NCBI RefSeq assembly: GCF_000708675.1
Contig: NZ_JELR01000001.1
Coordinates: forward strand, 124,001-188,000
DNA: 64,000 nucleotides
From: Microbulbifer sp. HZ11
GTDB taxonomy: Bacteria > Pseudomonadota > Gammaproteobacteria > Pseudomonadales > Cellvibrionaceae
Direction: 5' to 3'
Position numbers and translations under genes: made by a program. Below are positions 18,588 through 25,908 of the stretch, one piece after another. The notes beneath the pieces are model-generated. The model had not been told where the DNA came from and did no database searches. It saw nothing but the letters and a program-made list of their open reading frames with translations. Position 1 is the first letter of the stretch, and the number at the start of each line of letters is the position of its first letter.

Positions 18588-19034
18588 TTAGGTGCCGAGA
18601 CGAGCCCGTGCCGCTACGGTAAGTTTTTCCAACAGCTCAAGCGCGGCATCGACTGCTTCTGGAGGCATATCCGTGATCATCAATGCCTCTTCTGCGATCA
18701 GACTTTTGCGTATGGTTTGATAGAGCTCGCGGCCGTCGGGAGTCAGCGACAGCTGAACCGCACGCTGATCCATCGGATCCGGGGTCTTGAGCACATAGCC
18801 TTTACGAAGCAGGGCGTCAACTACACGGCTTGTAGTGCTTTTATCGAGACACATCTCGTCCGCTAAGCCTTTCAGTCTCAAGGGGCCAAGCTTTACCAGG
18901 GTTTCGAGTGCATAGCATTGAGCGACTGACACGTTGTGGCAGCAAATACTTTCGCGATCACGGAATTGATGCACACGGATCAGCTGGTTGACCGCTTCGT
19001 AAAGGGCTTCTGCACGCTTGAGCTTGGATTCCAT
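18588..19034 (-). CDS. MarR-family transcriptional regulator
   Basis: The 148-residue winged-helix regulator has the recognition region LDKSTTSRVVDALLRKGYV and the wing DPMDQRAVQLSLTPDG. It carries three cysteines close together (C31, C32, C40, in CCHNVSVAQC), which could make it a thiol, metalloid or electrophile sensor; this is inference. I chose ATG 19034 rather than the in-frame ATG 19070, because a perfect operator-like palindrome (19053-19067) would otherwise lie inside the coding sequence. With 19034 it sits 19 nt upstream, matching the flavoprotein operator. It likely represses itself and the flavoprotein-MFS genes. Confidence 0.85.
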   Translation of the reverse strand: MESKLKRAEALYEAVNQLIRVHQFRDRESICCHNVSVAQCYALETLVKLGPLRLKGLADEMCLDKSTTSRVVDALLRKGYVLKTPDPMDQRAVQLSLTPDGRELYQTIRKSLIAEEALMITDMPPEAVDAALELLEKLTVAARARLGT

Positions 19035-19052
19035 CTGAATGTCATTGCCTAT

Positions 19053-19067
19053 GTTGTTAGTAACAAC
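19053..19067. promoter_or_regulatory. Probable MarR-family operator upstream of marR
   Basis: GTTGTTAGTAACAAC is a perfect 7-bp inverted repeat around a central G. The same site with one change precedes the flavoprotein gene. A second dyad, TAGAGA/TCTCTA (19075-19091), lies beside it. Confidence 0.75.
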
Positions 19068-19070
19068 CAT

Positions 19071-19319
19071 ATCCTAGAGATTGATTCTCTACAACCCCTG
19101 GCCCCCTGGCTCTGCCTCCTGGCCGCGGATGGAGGGGATCTCTACCGCTATTCCGCTTCCCGGTGTTAAACCCGCTCCATTGGCAATCTGTAAACCCGAT
19201 ATTGCCCCCACATCTGCCCGTCCAAGGCTATTCGAATGGTGAGCTTTTCTAAAGTTATTGTGATTTTATTTCAATTTTATTCAAGATCGGCTCAGCATAG
19301 AATGCGCACATCGACTGAC
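19071..19319. other. Divergent upstream region, marR / mesX
   Basis: Non-coding DNA upstream of both the marR and the mesX transcription units, AT-rich around 19240-19285. It must hold the mesX promoter, but I could not single out a convincing -35/-10 pair, and I see no MetJ-like or MetR-like site. Confidence 0.4.
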
Positions 19320-19424
19320 GGCAGGCCGGAAAACCGGATGCCAGAGGGCTTCCCGTGCAGGGTGAGATACTGAAGTACGGGAGTCTGATTCAGGCTTAAT
19401 TGTGGACTCAGGATACGGACCGCT
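19320..19424 (+). promoter_or_regulatory. Structured leader of the mesX-mesD operon
   Basis: The last 105 nt before the mesX ATG can fold. Hairpin 1 is GGC/GCC around CCGG-AAAA-CCGG (19320-19342). Hairpin 2 is TTCCCGT (19350-19356) with ACGGGAG (19377-19383). An alternative stem pairs GAGTC (19381-19385) with GACTC (19405-19409), immediately before the Shine-Dalgarno AGGA (19410-19413). Hairpin 2 and the alternative stem share GAG and exclude each other. I do not recognise it as a known riboswitch class. Confidence 0.4.
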
Positions 19425-20402
19425 ATGAGTAAAGAGCTTACATTCGCCATCAAGCGTATTGCTTTCGATGAACACTATCGTCCATCGGACAGCTCACGAA
19501 TTACAACCAACTTCGCCAATCTGGCCCGAGGGGAGCGTCGGCAGGAGAATCTGCGCAATACTTTGCGAATGATTGACAACCGCTTCAATGCACTTGCGCA
19601 CTGGGATAATCCCAATGGGGATCGCTATTCCGTGGCACTGGAAATCATTTCTGTGGACATCGATGTCGAAGGTAATGGAGAGACTTTTCCGACGATAGAA
19701 ATTCTGAAAACGAATATTGTCGATCGCAAAGCCGGCAGGCGTATTGAAGGTATCGTGGGCAACAATTTCTCGTCTTACGTGCGGGACTATGATTTCAGCG
19801 TATTGCTGTCGGAGCACAATAAGGGGAAACAGGAATTCAGCCTGCCGGAAAACTATGGTGATCTTCACGGAAAAATATTCAAGTCTTTCTTGGGATCCAA
19901 TGCGTATAAAGAAAGTTTTAAAAAGCCACCGGTAATCTGTCTGAGCGTGTCAAGCAGCAAGACATACTACCGCACAGAAAATCAGCACCCGGTGCTGGGT
20001 TTTGAGTACAGGAACGATGAGTATTCATTAACGGATGAATACTTCGCAAAGATGGGATTGCGGGTTCGTTATTTTATGCCTCCGGGTAGTGTTGCTCCCC
20101 TGGCGTTTTATTTCGCTGGTGATTTGCTGGAAAATTATTCAAATCTTGAGCTTGTGAGCACTATCAGCACCATGGAAACTTTTCAGAAAATCTACCGGCC
20201 CGAAATATATAACGCGAATTCAGCCGCAGGGAAAATCTTTCGGCCCAGCTTGAAGCATGCCGATTATTCTTTGACCCAGGTTCAGTACGACCGGGAAGAG
20301 CGTAAACAGTTGGCGTTAAAGCAGGGGAAGTTCACCGAAGAGCGGTTCATAAAGCCGTATAAACGTATCCTCGATCAGTGGGCAGCCAATTGCGCTGTTT
20401 GA
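19425..20402 (+). CDS. mesX: DUF1852 family protein MesX, partner of methionine synthase MesD
   Basis: The 325-residue protein, starting MSKELTFAIKRI, is recognised as DUF1852 by its whole-length pattern and its place 25 bp upstream of a MetE-like core synthase. It has no signal peptide or membrane segment. Published genetic work showed that MesD needs DUF1852 and oxygen, but neither methyl-folate nor cobalamin, to make methionine; DUF1852 was therefore proposed to be an oxygenase-like generator of the methyl group. The chemistry is unresolved and I see no obvious cofactor motif. Conserved-looking acidic and histidine patches include FDEHYRP (14-20) and ALAHWDN. A structured leader precedes it. 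Confidence 0.85.
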   Translation: MSKELTFAIKRIAFDEHYRPSDSSRITTNFANLARGERRQENLRNTLRMIDNRFNALAHWDNPNGDRYSVALEIISVDIDVEGNGETFPTIEILKTNIVDRKAGRRIEGIVGNNFSSYVRDYDFSVLLSEHNKGKQEFSLPENYGDLHGKIFKSFLGSNAYKESFKKPPVICLSVSSSKTYYRTENQHPVLGFEYRNDEYSLTDEYFAKMGLRVRYFMPPGSVAPLAFYFAGDLLENYSNLELVSTISTMETFQKIYRPEIYNANSAAGKIFRPSLKHADYSLTQVQYDREERKQLALKQGKFTEERFIKPYKRILDQWAANCAV

Positions 20403-20427
20403 TTACCCGGAAAATAAGATTTTTACT

Positions 20428-21459
20428 ATGCAAAAATTATTGCCGACCTCTACCGCGGGCAGTCTGCCCAAACCGTCATGGCTGGCCGAACCGGAAAAAC
20501 TCTGGTCTCCCTGGAAGCTGGAGGCTGCTCAATTAACGGAGGGCAAGCGGGATGCACTGAGCCTCGCGCTGCAGGAACAGCAACAGGCAGGTATTGATAT
20601 TGTCAGTGACGGTGAGCAGACCCGGCAACATTTTGTAACCACGTTTATTGAACATCTCAGCGGTGTTGATTTTGATAAGCGTGAGACTGTGCGAATTCGT
20701 GATCGATATGATGCCAGTGTACCGACGGTTGTGGGAGCCGTGTCCCGACCAAAATCAGTTTTTGTCGAGGACGCCAGATTTTTGCGACGGAAAACCAGCA
20801 AGCTGATCAAATGGGCCCTGCCGGGTCCCATGACGATGATTGACACACTATATGACGGTCACTATAAGAGTCGCGAAAAACTGGCCTGGGAATTTGCCCG
20901 GATACTTAATCAGGAGGCTCGGGAGCTCGAGGCGGCGGGTGTCGATATCATTCAGTTCGATGAGCCCGCCTTCAATGTTTTTTTTGACGAGGTAAATGAC
21001 TGGGGGGTGGCGGCGCTGGAAAGAGCTGTCGAAGGTCTACGCTGTGAAACAGCGGTTCATATTTGTTATGGCTATGGTATCAAGGCCAACACGGATTGGA
21101 AGAAAACGCTGGGTTCCGAGTGGCGGCAGTACGAGGAGGTTTTCCCCAGGCTGCAGCAGTCGAGTATCGATATCATTTCTCTGGAGTGCCATAACTCCCG
21201 GGTTCCAATGGATCTGCTGGAACTGATTCGAGGAAAGAAAGTGATGGTGGGAGCCATTGATGTGGCGACGGATAGTATCGAGTCACCGGAAGAGGTTGCC
21301 ACAACCCTGCGCAAAGCGCTGCAATTTGTGGGTGCCGACAAGCTTTACCCTTGCACTAACTGCGGTATGGCGCCGCTATCCCGCGAGGTGGCCAGGGGTA
21401 AATTGCAAGCACTGAATGCCGGTGCCGAGATTATTCGCACAGAGCTTTCGGCCAGCTAG
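20428..21459 (+). CDS. mesD: Core methionine synthase MesD (MetE C-terminal-like)
   Basis: This 343-residue protein is only the catalytic, zinc-binding barrel of cobalamin-independent methionine synthase; MetE is about 750 residues because it also has an N-terminal folate-binding half. The zinc ligands are visible: H211 and C213 in HICYGYG, E253 in SLECHNS, and C312 in CTNCGM. DGEQTRQHF, LPGPMTM and FDEPAF are substrate-site segments. It would methylate homocysteine with an unknown donor supplied through MesX. It lies between mesX (25-bp gap) and the flavin reductase (13-bp gap), so the three form one operon. Confidence 0.88.
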   Translation: MQKLLPTSTAGSLPKPSWLAEPEKLWSPWKLEAAQLTEGKRDALSLALQEQQQAGIDIVSDGEQTRQHFVTTFIEHLSGVDFDKRETVRIRDRYDASVPTVVGAVSRPKSVFVEDARFLRRKTSKLIKWALPGPMTMIDTLYDGHYKSREKLAWEFARILNQEARELEAAGVDIIQFDEPAFNVFFDEVNDWGVAALERAVEGLRCETAVHICYGYGIKANTDWKKTLGSEWRQYEEVFPRLQQSSIDIISLECHNSRVPMDLLELIRGKKVMVGAIDVATDSIESPEEVATTLRKALQFVGADKLYPCTNCGMAPLSREVARGKLQALNAGAEIIRTELSAS

Positions 21460-21472
21460 TTCGGAACCAATC

Positions 21473-21997
21473 ATGTCAATTCACAATGCGGCAATAGAGC
21501 CACTGCACTTTCGCCAGGCGCTGGGGCACTATGCCTCCGGTATTACCGTCATTACATCGCAACTGGACAACGACCCGGTAGGCTTTACCTGTCAGTCGTT
21601 TTATAGCGTATCGATGGCCCCGCCCCTGGTTTCGTTCAGTGTGATGTCGAGCTCTTGTAGTTATCCCAAAATACGTCGCGCCGGCCGATTCGCGGTCAAT
21701 ATTCTGTCTGGCGCTCAGGTAGAAATTTCCAATCAGTTTGCGCGGCGGGGCGCGGACAAATGGCGTGGCGTCGACCGGAAAGAGTCACCGCTCGGCAACC
21801 CGATTATTACGGGTAGTCTGCACTGGCTGGATTGCGAAATACACGCCGAGCACACTGCCGGTGACCACCTGATCGTCATTGGAGAGGTAAAAGCGCTGGC
21901 ACAGCAAGGGGGTACTGTAGACCAGCCACTGCTGTATTTTAAAGGGCAGTATTGCAATCTTGCCGAACATGGCGTGCTTCACCCTGGGCACCGGTAA
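21473..21997 (+). CDS. Flavin reductase family protein (FMN-binding split barrel)
   Basis: The 174-residue protein matches the flavin reductase domain: FRQALGHYASGITVIT near the N-terminus, GFTCQSFYSVSMAPPLVSFSV, FAVNILS, and the histidine-containing GDHLIVIGEV. Such proteins supply free reduced FMN to two-component oxygenases using NAD(P)H. ATG 21473 is chosen; the in-frame start at 21416 would overlap mesD by 44 nt. Its position 13 bp after mesD suggests that it feeds reduced flavin to MesX, which is inference but fits the oxygen requirement of this pathway. Confidence 0.88.
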   Translation: MSIHNAAIEPLHFRQALGHYASGITVITSQLDNDPVGFTCQSFYSVSMAPPLVSFSVMSSSCSYPKIRRAGRFAVNILSGAQVEISNQFARRGADKWRGVDRKESPLGNPIITGSLHWLDCEIHAEHTAGDHLIVIGEVKALAQQGGTVDQPLLYFKGQYCNLAEHGVLHPGHR

Positions 21998-22025
21998 TTT
22001 TATGACAGTGGGGGAAGCGCAGCAC

Positions 22026-23135
22026 TTAGTGTTTTTTCCCGAAGGGGGCCGATAGTGCTCTGAGGTTTTCCAGCAATTTCTGAGCCCGGGCTATGTTGGC
22101 TCGAAGCTCGACATTTTCCGGGGCGATGGCTTCCGCTTCACGCCATACTGTCAGCGCCTCTTCAATGTGTCCCTGGCTGTAGAGGTCATTGCCGGTTTTG
22201 AGGGCAGTGTCTACCCGTGCGTTCAACTGCATGTTGAACTGCGACTTTAATGGAGTCAGTTGAGGGTGTTGCGGCGCTTTTTGTTGAAGTCGGTCTATAT
22301 GTTGCTGAGCGCTGACCAGGTCGCCGCTGGCTAACGCCTGCTGAAGCTCTGCGATGGGCAGCCGTTCAATTTTTTTACGGGGCTGTGGTGTGCGCCGCGG
22401 TTGTGGTGGACGGAGCCGGTTGTTTACCGCAGCCAGTTCTTGCTCAATCTCATTCCGAAGGTGTTCATTTTGCGGCAGCAGAAGCTCTTCGCCATAGAGC
22501 CCTCTGGCGACTTTCAACGCGCGCTGTACTAATTGGTCGTCGGTTTTCTCCTCTCGCTCTAGAGCCCGCTGGGAGAATTCCAGCAGTGATTGTGCGGATG
22601 CATTGCGTTTACGATCAAAGTTCTTTAGTTCCAGCCAGTTCAGCACACCGGGCCCCTGCAATTGTTGCAGGCGCTGATAGGCTTGGGCATCTTTTAGCAG
22701 TTGTTCACCCTGGTGGATCGCCATTTCCATGCGCACACGCTCCTCATGGAGTTGACGGCGTTCCCGCAGTTGTTGTTGAGCGCTACTGAGTGATTGGCTG
22801 TGGGGCCGCAGGCGGGCGGCGCCTTTGAGTAATTGCATGGCACCGTGCCAGTCATTTTGCACTTGGAGTGCGCCCGCTGCGCGGATCACATCGCGCTCAA
22901 ACTGTTGCAGCTCTTTCTCCAGCCGGGCGATCTGCTGCTGTTGCGTGGGAGAGGGTTGTGGGTATTGCTGGAGCTGTTTCAGATCCGCGGATTGCTGACG
23001 AACCTGAGCCAGTGCCTCCCGCGAGTAGCCCGGTAGTGTTTCTGGCGTCGTGGGGACCAGGCTGCAGCCGGGAAATAGCGACAGCAGTAAAAAACCAGTC
23101 AGATACCACGCGCTTGTACACCTGTGGTCAGGCAT
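22026..23135 (-). CDS. Lipoprotein with coiled-coil and TPR-like repeats
   Basis: The 369-residue product starts MPDHRC and has a lipoprotein signal with lipobox FPGC (C24). It is rich in glutamine-containing helices (about 45-230, coiled-coil-like), has a basic, proline-rich spacer (RPPQPRRTPQPRKK), and ends with a helical repeat like a TPR (DLYSQGHIEEALTVWREAEAIAPENVELRANIARAQ). ATG 23135 overlaps the cyclase stop by 8 nt, so it is translationally coupled to the cyclase. No catalytic domain is seen. It may be an envelope partner of the cyclase; function unknown. Confidence 0.72.
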   Translation of the reverse strand: MPDHRCTSAWYLTGFLLLSLFPGCSLVPTTPETLPGYSREALAQVRQQSADLKQLQQYPQPSPTQQQQIARLEKELQQFERDVIRAAGALQVQNDWHGAMQLLKGAARLRPHSQSLSSAQQQLRERRQLHEERVRMEMAIHQGEQLLKDAQAYQRLQQLQGPGVLNWLELKNFDRKRNASAQSLLEFSQRALEREEKTDDQLVQRALKVARGLYGEELLLPQNEHLRNEIEQELAAVNNRLRPPQPRRTPQPRKKIERLPIAELQQALASGDLVSAQQHIDRLQQKAPQHPQLTPLKSQFNMQLNARVDTALKTGNDLYSQGHIEEALTVWREAEAIAPENVELRANIARAQKLLENLRALSAPFGKKH

Positions 23136-24651
23136 GATCAACCGCTCTTCGGTCTGGTGACTGAATGTCATTCTGCAGGAGCTGGTTCAGGTTGGCCTCC
23201 AGGGTCAAACGGGCATCCGTGCGGATATCCCGCACGGAATAGACCTGCACGGGTACCGATTTACCGCGTATCGACAGGGTCTGCTCCATTTGAGCGACAA
23301 TGCGCGGCTGCAGCATACTGAATAGCTGCTCCCGGATTATGATCTGGTTCGGAGCCGCCTCGCAGCAGAGACGAGAAGCAAGGTTTACGGCGTCGCCGAC
23401 CACGGTGTATTCCATACGCTCGTCCGAGCCTAGGTTTCCCGCCAGCATGGCACCGCAGTTAATGCCGATGCGGAAGTGGACTTCCGGACGTCCGTCGGCG
23501 CGCCGTTGTTCGTTCAGTCTGGCCGCCAACTGCTGAATCAGAACGCCGCAACTGACCGCGTTGAATGCGTGGTCGGTATCATCTTCCAGCACCCCGAACA
23601 CCAGCATTGCACAGTCGCCAATAAACTTGTCGACAACGCCGCCATAGAGTGCGCAGGCGCGAGAGATGTATGAGAAGTACTCATTCAACAGCTCGGACAC
23701 CTGGCAGGGTTCCAGTTTTTCCGACATGGCGGTAAAGCCTGTGATGTCAGCAAACAGCACAGTCGCCTCGATCGGCCGATCCACCAGACGCACCTCATCC
23801 AGGTTGGCGAGCACCTTGTCCGCAACACTTTTTGAGACGTAGCGGGAAAACACCTGCTCAACCTGGGATTTTTTCAACAGCCCGGCGGCCATATTGTTAA
23901 AGCCTTCAAACAGGTAGCCGATTTCGTCGTTGCGTTGCGCATCGATTCGCGTGGCCAGGTCGCCGCGGCCGATAGCCTCGGTCGCCTCCATCAGGTGATG
24001 AATCGGGAGCGATAAACGGCGGCTCAGCCAGTAGGCTAGCAGGGAGGCCAAAAGGATCATGGCAAGAGTTGCGTAGATGACCGCAGTGCGGGCCTCACTG
24101 GCGGCGCGATCCATCAGTGACGCGGATAGCGTCACCACCACTGAGCCTACGCGGACGCCCTGGTACATAGCGGGCGCCACAAAGGAGATCACACGCTCCG
24201 AAGCGGCTTCTGCTTCCTGGTGAAACCAGGGGTGTGCACTTGCTTCGGTGGAAGCCAGCGTAGAGGTTGGCAGGGTAGGCTGTATACCGGATGCCGACAG
24301 CAGCGCTCCGCTGTGCGCATAGATTCCCGCGCCGAGCACTTTCGCCTCCTGCCCCAGATTGGCCGTCAGTAGGCTCAGGCTCAGACTGTTCTCGGAAAGA
24401 ATGGGTTCGCTGGCCTGGCTTGCCAGCTGGAGTGCCATGGCGCTGCCAAAATCGTGGAGCTGGGTGCGGATAAGGTGATTTTGCTTGTCACTGATCAACA
24501 GGCCGAGGGTGGTCATGCCCAGAACCAGCAACAGGGTCATGGCCAACGCCAATTTGAAAGCGATGGGGACGTGGCGTGGGCGCAGTCGAGCCAGATTCAC
24601 CTGTAGACCGGCAATAACGTGCTTCATTGTCGATTTGGTCTTGGTGGTCAA
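23128..24651 (-). CDS. Membrane class III adenylate cyclase with HAMP domain
   Basis: The 507-residue protein has a TM helix (about 33-53), a periplasmic sensor region (54-187), a second TM (about 189-209), a HAMP domain (210-263) and a class III cyclase domain (about 290-450). Metal-binding aspartates are D302 (LFADITGFT) and D346 (KFIGDCAM). K342 and D420 (VVGDAVNLASRL) match adenylate rather than guanylate specificity, with N423 and R427 as transition-state residues. It would make cAMP in response to an envelope signal. The start could be ATG 24651 or the in-frame ATG at 24627; neither has a strong ribosome-binding site. Confidence 0.92.
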   Translation of the reverse strand: MTTKTKSTMKHVIAGLQVNLARLRPRHVPIAFKLALAMTLLLVLGMTTLGLLISDKQNHLIRTQLHDFGSAMALQLASQASEPILSENSLSLSLLTANLGQEAKVLGAGIYAHSGALLSASGIQPTLPTSTLASTEASAHPWFHQEAEAASERVISFVAPAMYQGVRVGSVVVTLSASLMDRAASEARTAVIYATLAMILLASLLAYWLSRRLSLPIHHLMEATEAIGRGDLATRIDAQRNDEIGYLFEGFNNMAAGLLKKSQVEQVFSRYVSKSVADKVLANLDEVRLVDRPIEATVLFADITGFTAMSEKLEPCQVSELLNEYFSYISRACALYGGVVDKFIGDCAMLVFGVLEDDTDHAFNAVSCGVLIQQLAARLNEQRRADGRPEVHFRIGINCGAMLAGNLGSDERMEYTVVGDAVNLASRLCCEAAPNQIIIREQLFSMLQPRIVAQMEQTLSIRGKSVPVQVYSVRDIRTDARLTLEANLNQLLQNDIQSPDRRAVDHA

Positions 24652-24995
24652 GTGCGTGCTCGTGTGAATTTGGGGAGGGCTGAGAAAAAGGGTGTTGTGG
24701 TTAAGAACTATACCAGCTCTTGGCTATTCACTCTCGGTATTGCCGTGAATGAAAGGCGGTGCCCTCCGTCGGGAGGAGAGGATAGCAGGGTGAGACAGGT
24801 GAAAAAACAGAGCCGTGCTGATAGTATCCCGTCGCGATATTTAGCGTGATTCGCCATCATCCGAGTGGCTTTCCGGGAGCGCACCGCAGTAGAAGAAGGG
24901 AACTTTCCGCATTTCCTGTTATCACAGGACACGCTTTATTCCATTTTTGATAATGAGTATCATTTGCGAAGTTAACGCAAAGAGAGTATAGAACC
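24652..24995. other. Divergent intergenic region, cyclase / iron operon
   Basis: A 344-bp non-coding stretch holding the promoters of the cyclase (-) and of the iron operon (+). Apart from the Fur box at its right end (24949-24967) I see no gene or clear terminator. Confidence 0.5.
24949..24967. promoter_or_regulatory. Fur box of the iron-uptake operon
   Basis: GATAATGAGTATCATTTGC matches the 19-bp Fur consensus at 15 positions, including both GATAAT and ATCATT arms. It ends 28 bp before the first ATG of the operon, in promoter position, so iron repression is expected. Confidence 0.8.
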
Positions 24996-25814
24996 ATGCA
25001 AGCTAATTCCTTTCTCCGTAAGCATCGCGGCCTGGGGCTGGCAGTCGGCCTTACCGCGTTGTTGACCACGGCCCAGGTTTCCGCCAATGGCGAAATCGGC
25101 GACCACGTAAATGATCTGAAAGGCCATCTGGGGCAGTACTCGGAAGAAGTGAGCTGGCTGGTTGGCAAATACGACGGTGTGGTCGATACCTATGAGGCCA
25201 AGGGTAAGGCGGCCGTAGAGACTCAGCAATTGATCGATTTCTGGGAAGAAGTGGATTTCCACTCCGCTATCGAAACCAATTACGTCCCTGTTTACGCGAA
25301 CATCTGGCAGGGCATTTACGGCATCAAGCAGGCCATTGAAGCCGGCAAGCCGGCGGCGGAAGTGCGCGCCGAGCAGGATAAACTGAACGCAGCCTTCTGG
25401 CAGGCCCTGGGTGCGGTGAAGCTCGCCTCTCAATATCAGGAGAAAGGGTTACTGGCAAAGGTTCAGACAACCGAATCCGAGCCTACCACCATGCCGGAGA
25501 CCCTGGATGACATCAATCATCGTCTGGACCGGGTCGTCGCCAAATACGCGGAAAAGCTACCGGAAGCAGCAACCACAATTGTCCACGATACCTACCTGCA
25601 TCGTTTTGAGGGTGTGGAAGGTGCGCTGATTGAGCAGGACGCTGCTTTGGTGGAAGACCTCGAGAAAGATTTCAATGTGACCCTGCCACAGGCGCTCAAT
25701 GGAAAAACCAGCGTAGATGACGTGCGTAAGGTGGTGGAATCCATGCAAGCAAAAATCAACCGCGCCAAAGAGCTACTGGTGGCGGCCGAGAAAAAGCGCA
25801 AGGACGTTTTTTAA
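24996..25814 (+). CDS. Iron-regulated periplasmic helical protein, FTR1-extracytoplasmic-domain-like
   Basis: The 272-residue protein has a Sec signal peptide (about 1-29, cleavage near VSANG) and is otherwise all helical. Segments such as DTYLHRFEGVEGALIEQD and the acidic/histidine pairs (FWEEVDFHSAIE) resemble the extracytoplasmic helical domain fused to some FTR1-type iron permeases, but no permease domain is present. It sits behind a Fur box and 94 bp before a ferric ABC transporter, so a role in periplasmic iron capture, oxidation or hand-over is likely. The family assignment is from pattern memory and needs a profile search. Confidence 0.65.
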   Translation: MQANSFLRKHRGLGLAVGLTALLTTAQVSANGEIGDHVNDLKGHLGQYSEEVSWLVGKYDGVVDTYEAKGKAAVETQQLIDFWEEVDFHSAIETNYVPVYANIWQGIYGIKQAIEAGKPAAEVRAEQDKLNAAFWQALGAVKLASQYQEKGLLAKVQTTESEPTTMPETLDDINHRLDRVVAKYAEKLPEAATTIVHDTYLHRFEGVEGALIEQDAALVEDLEKDFNVTLPQALNGKTSVDDVRKVVESMQAKINRAKELLVAAEKKRKDVF

Positions 25815-25850
25815 CGCGCGCGCATTCATTTACCCAAGGGCCCTGAAGAT

Positions 25851-25871
25851 GAAAGCCGCCGCGCGGCTTTC
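25851..25871 (+). terminator. Intercistronic hairpin in the iron operon
   Basis: GAAAGCCGC (25851-25859), loop CGC, GCGGCTTTC (25863-25871), a perfect 9-bp stem without a following T-tract. It probably sets relative expression of the abundant periplasmic protein and the transporter (attenuation or 3'-end protection). Confidence 0.5.
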
Positions 25872-25908
25872 GGCCCAAGCCTCCGAGAGATTCGAATAAG
25901 GACCATCC

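Noticed and set aside
20428..21459. A truncated or pseudogene metE.
   Set aside because: The frame is intact with all zinc ligands and pairs with DUF1852, so it is the MesD family and not a broken MetE.
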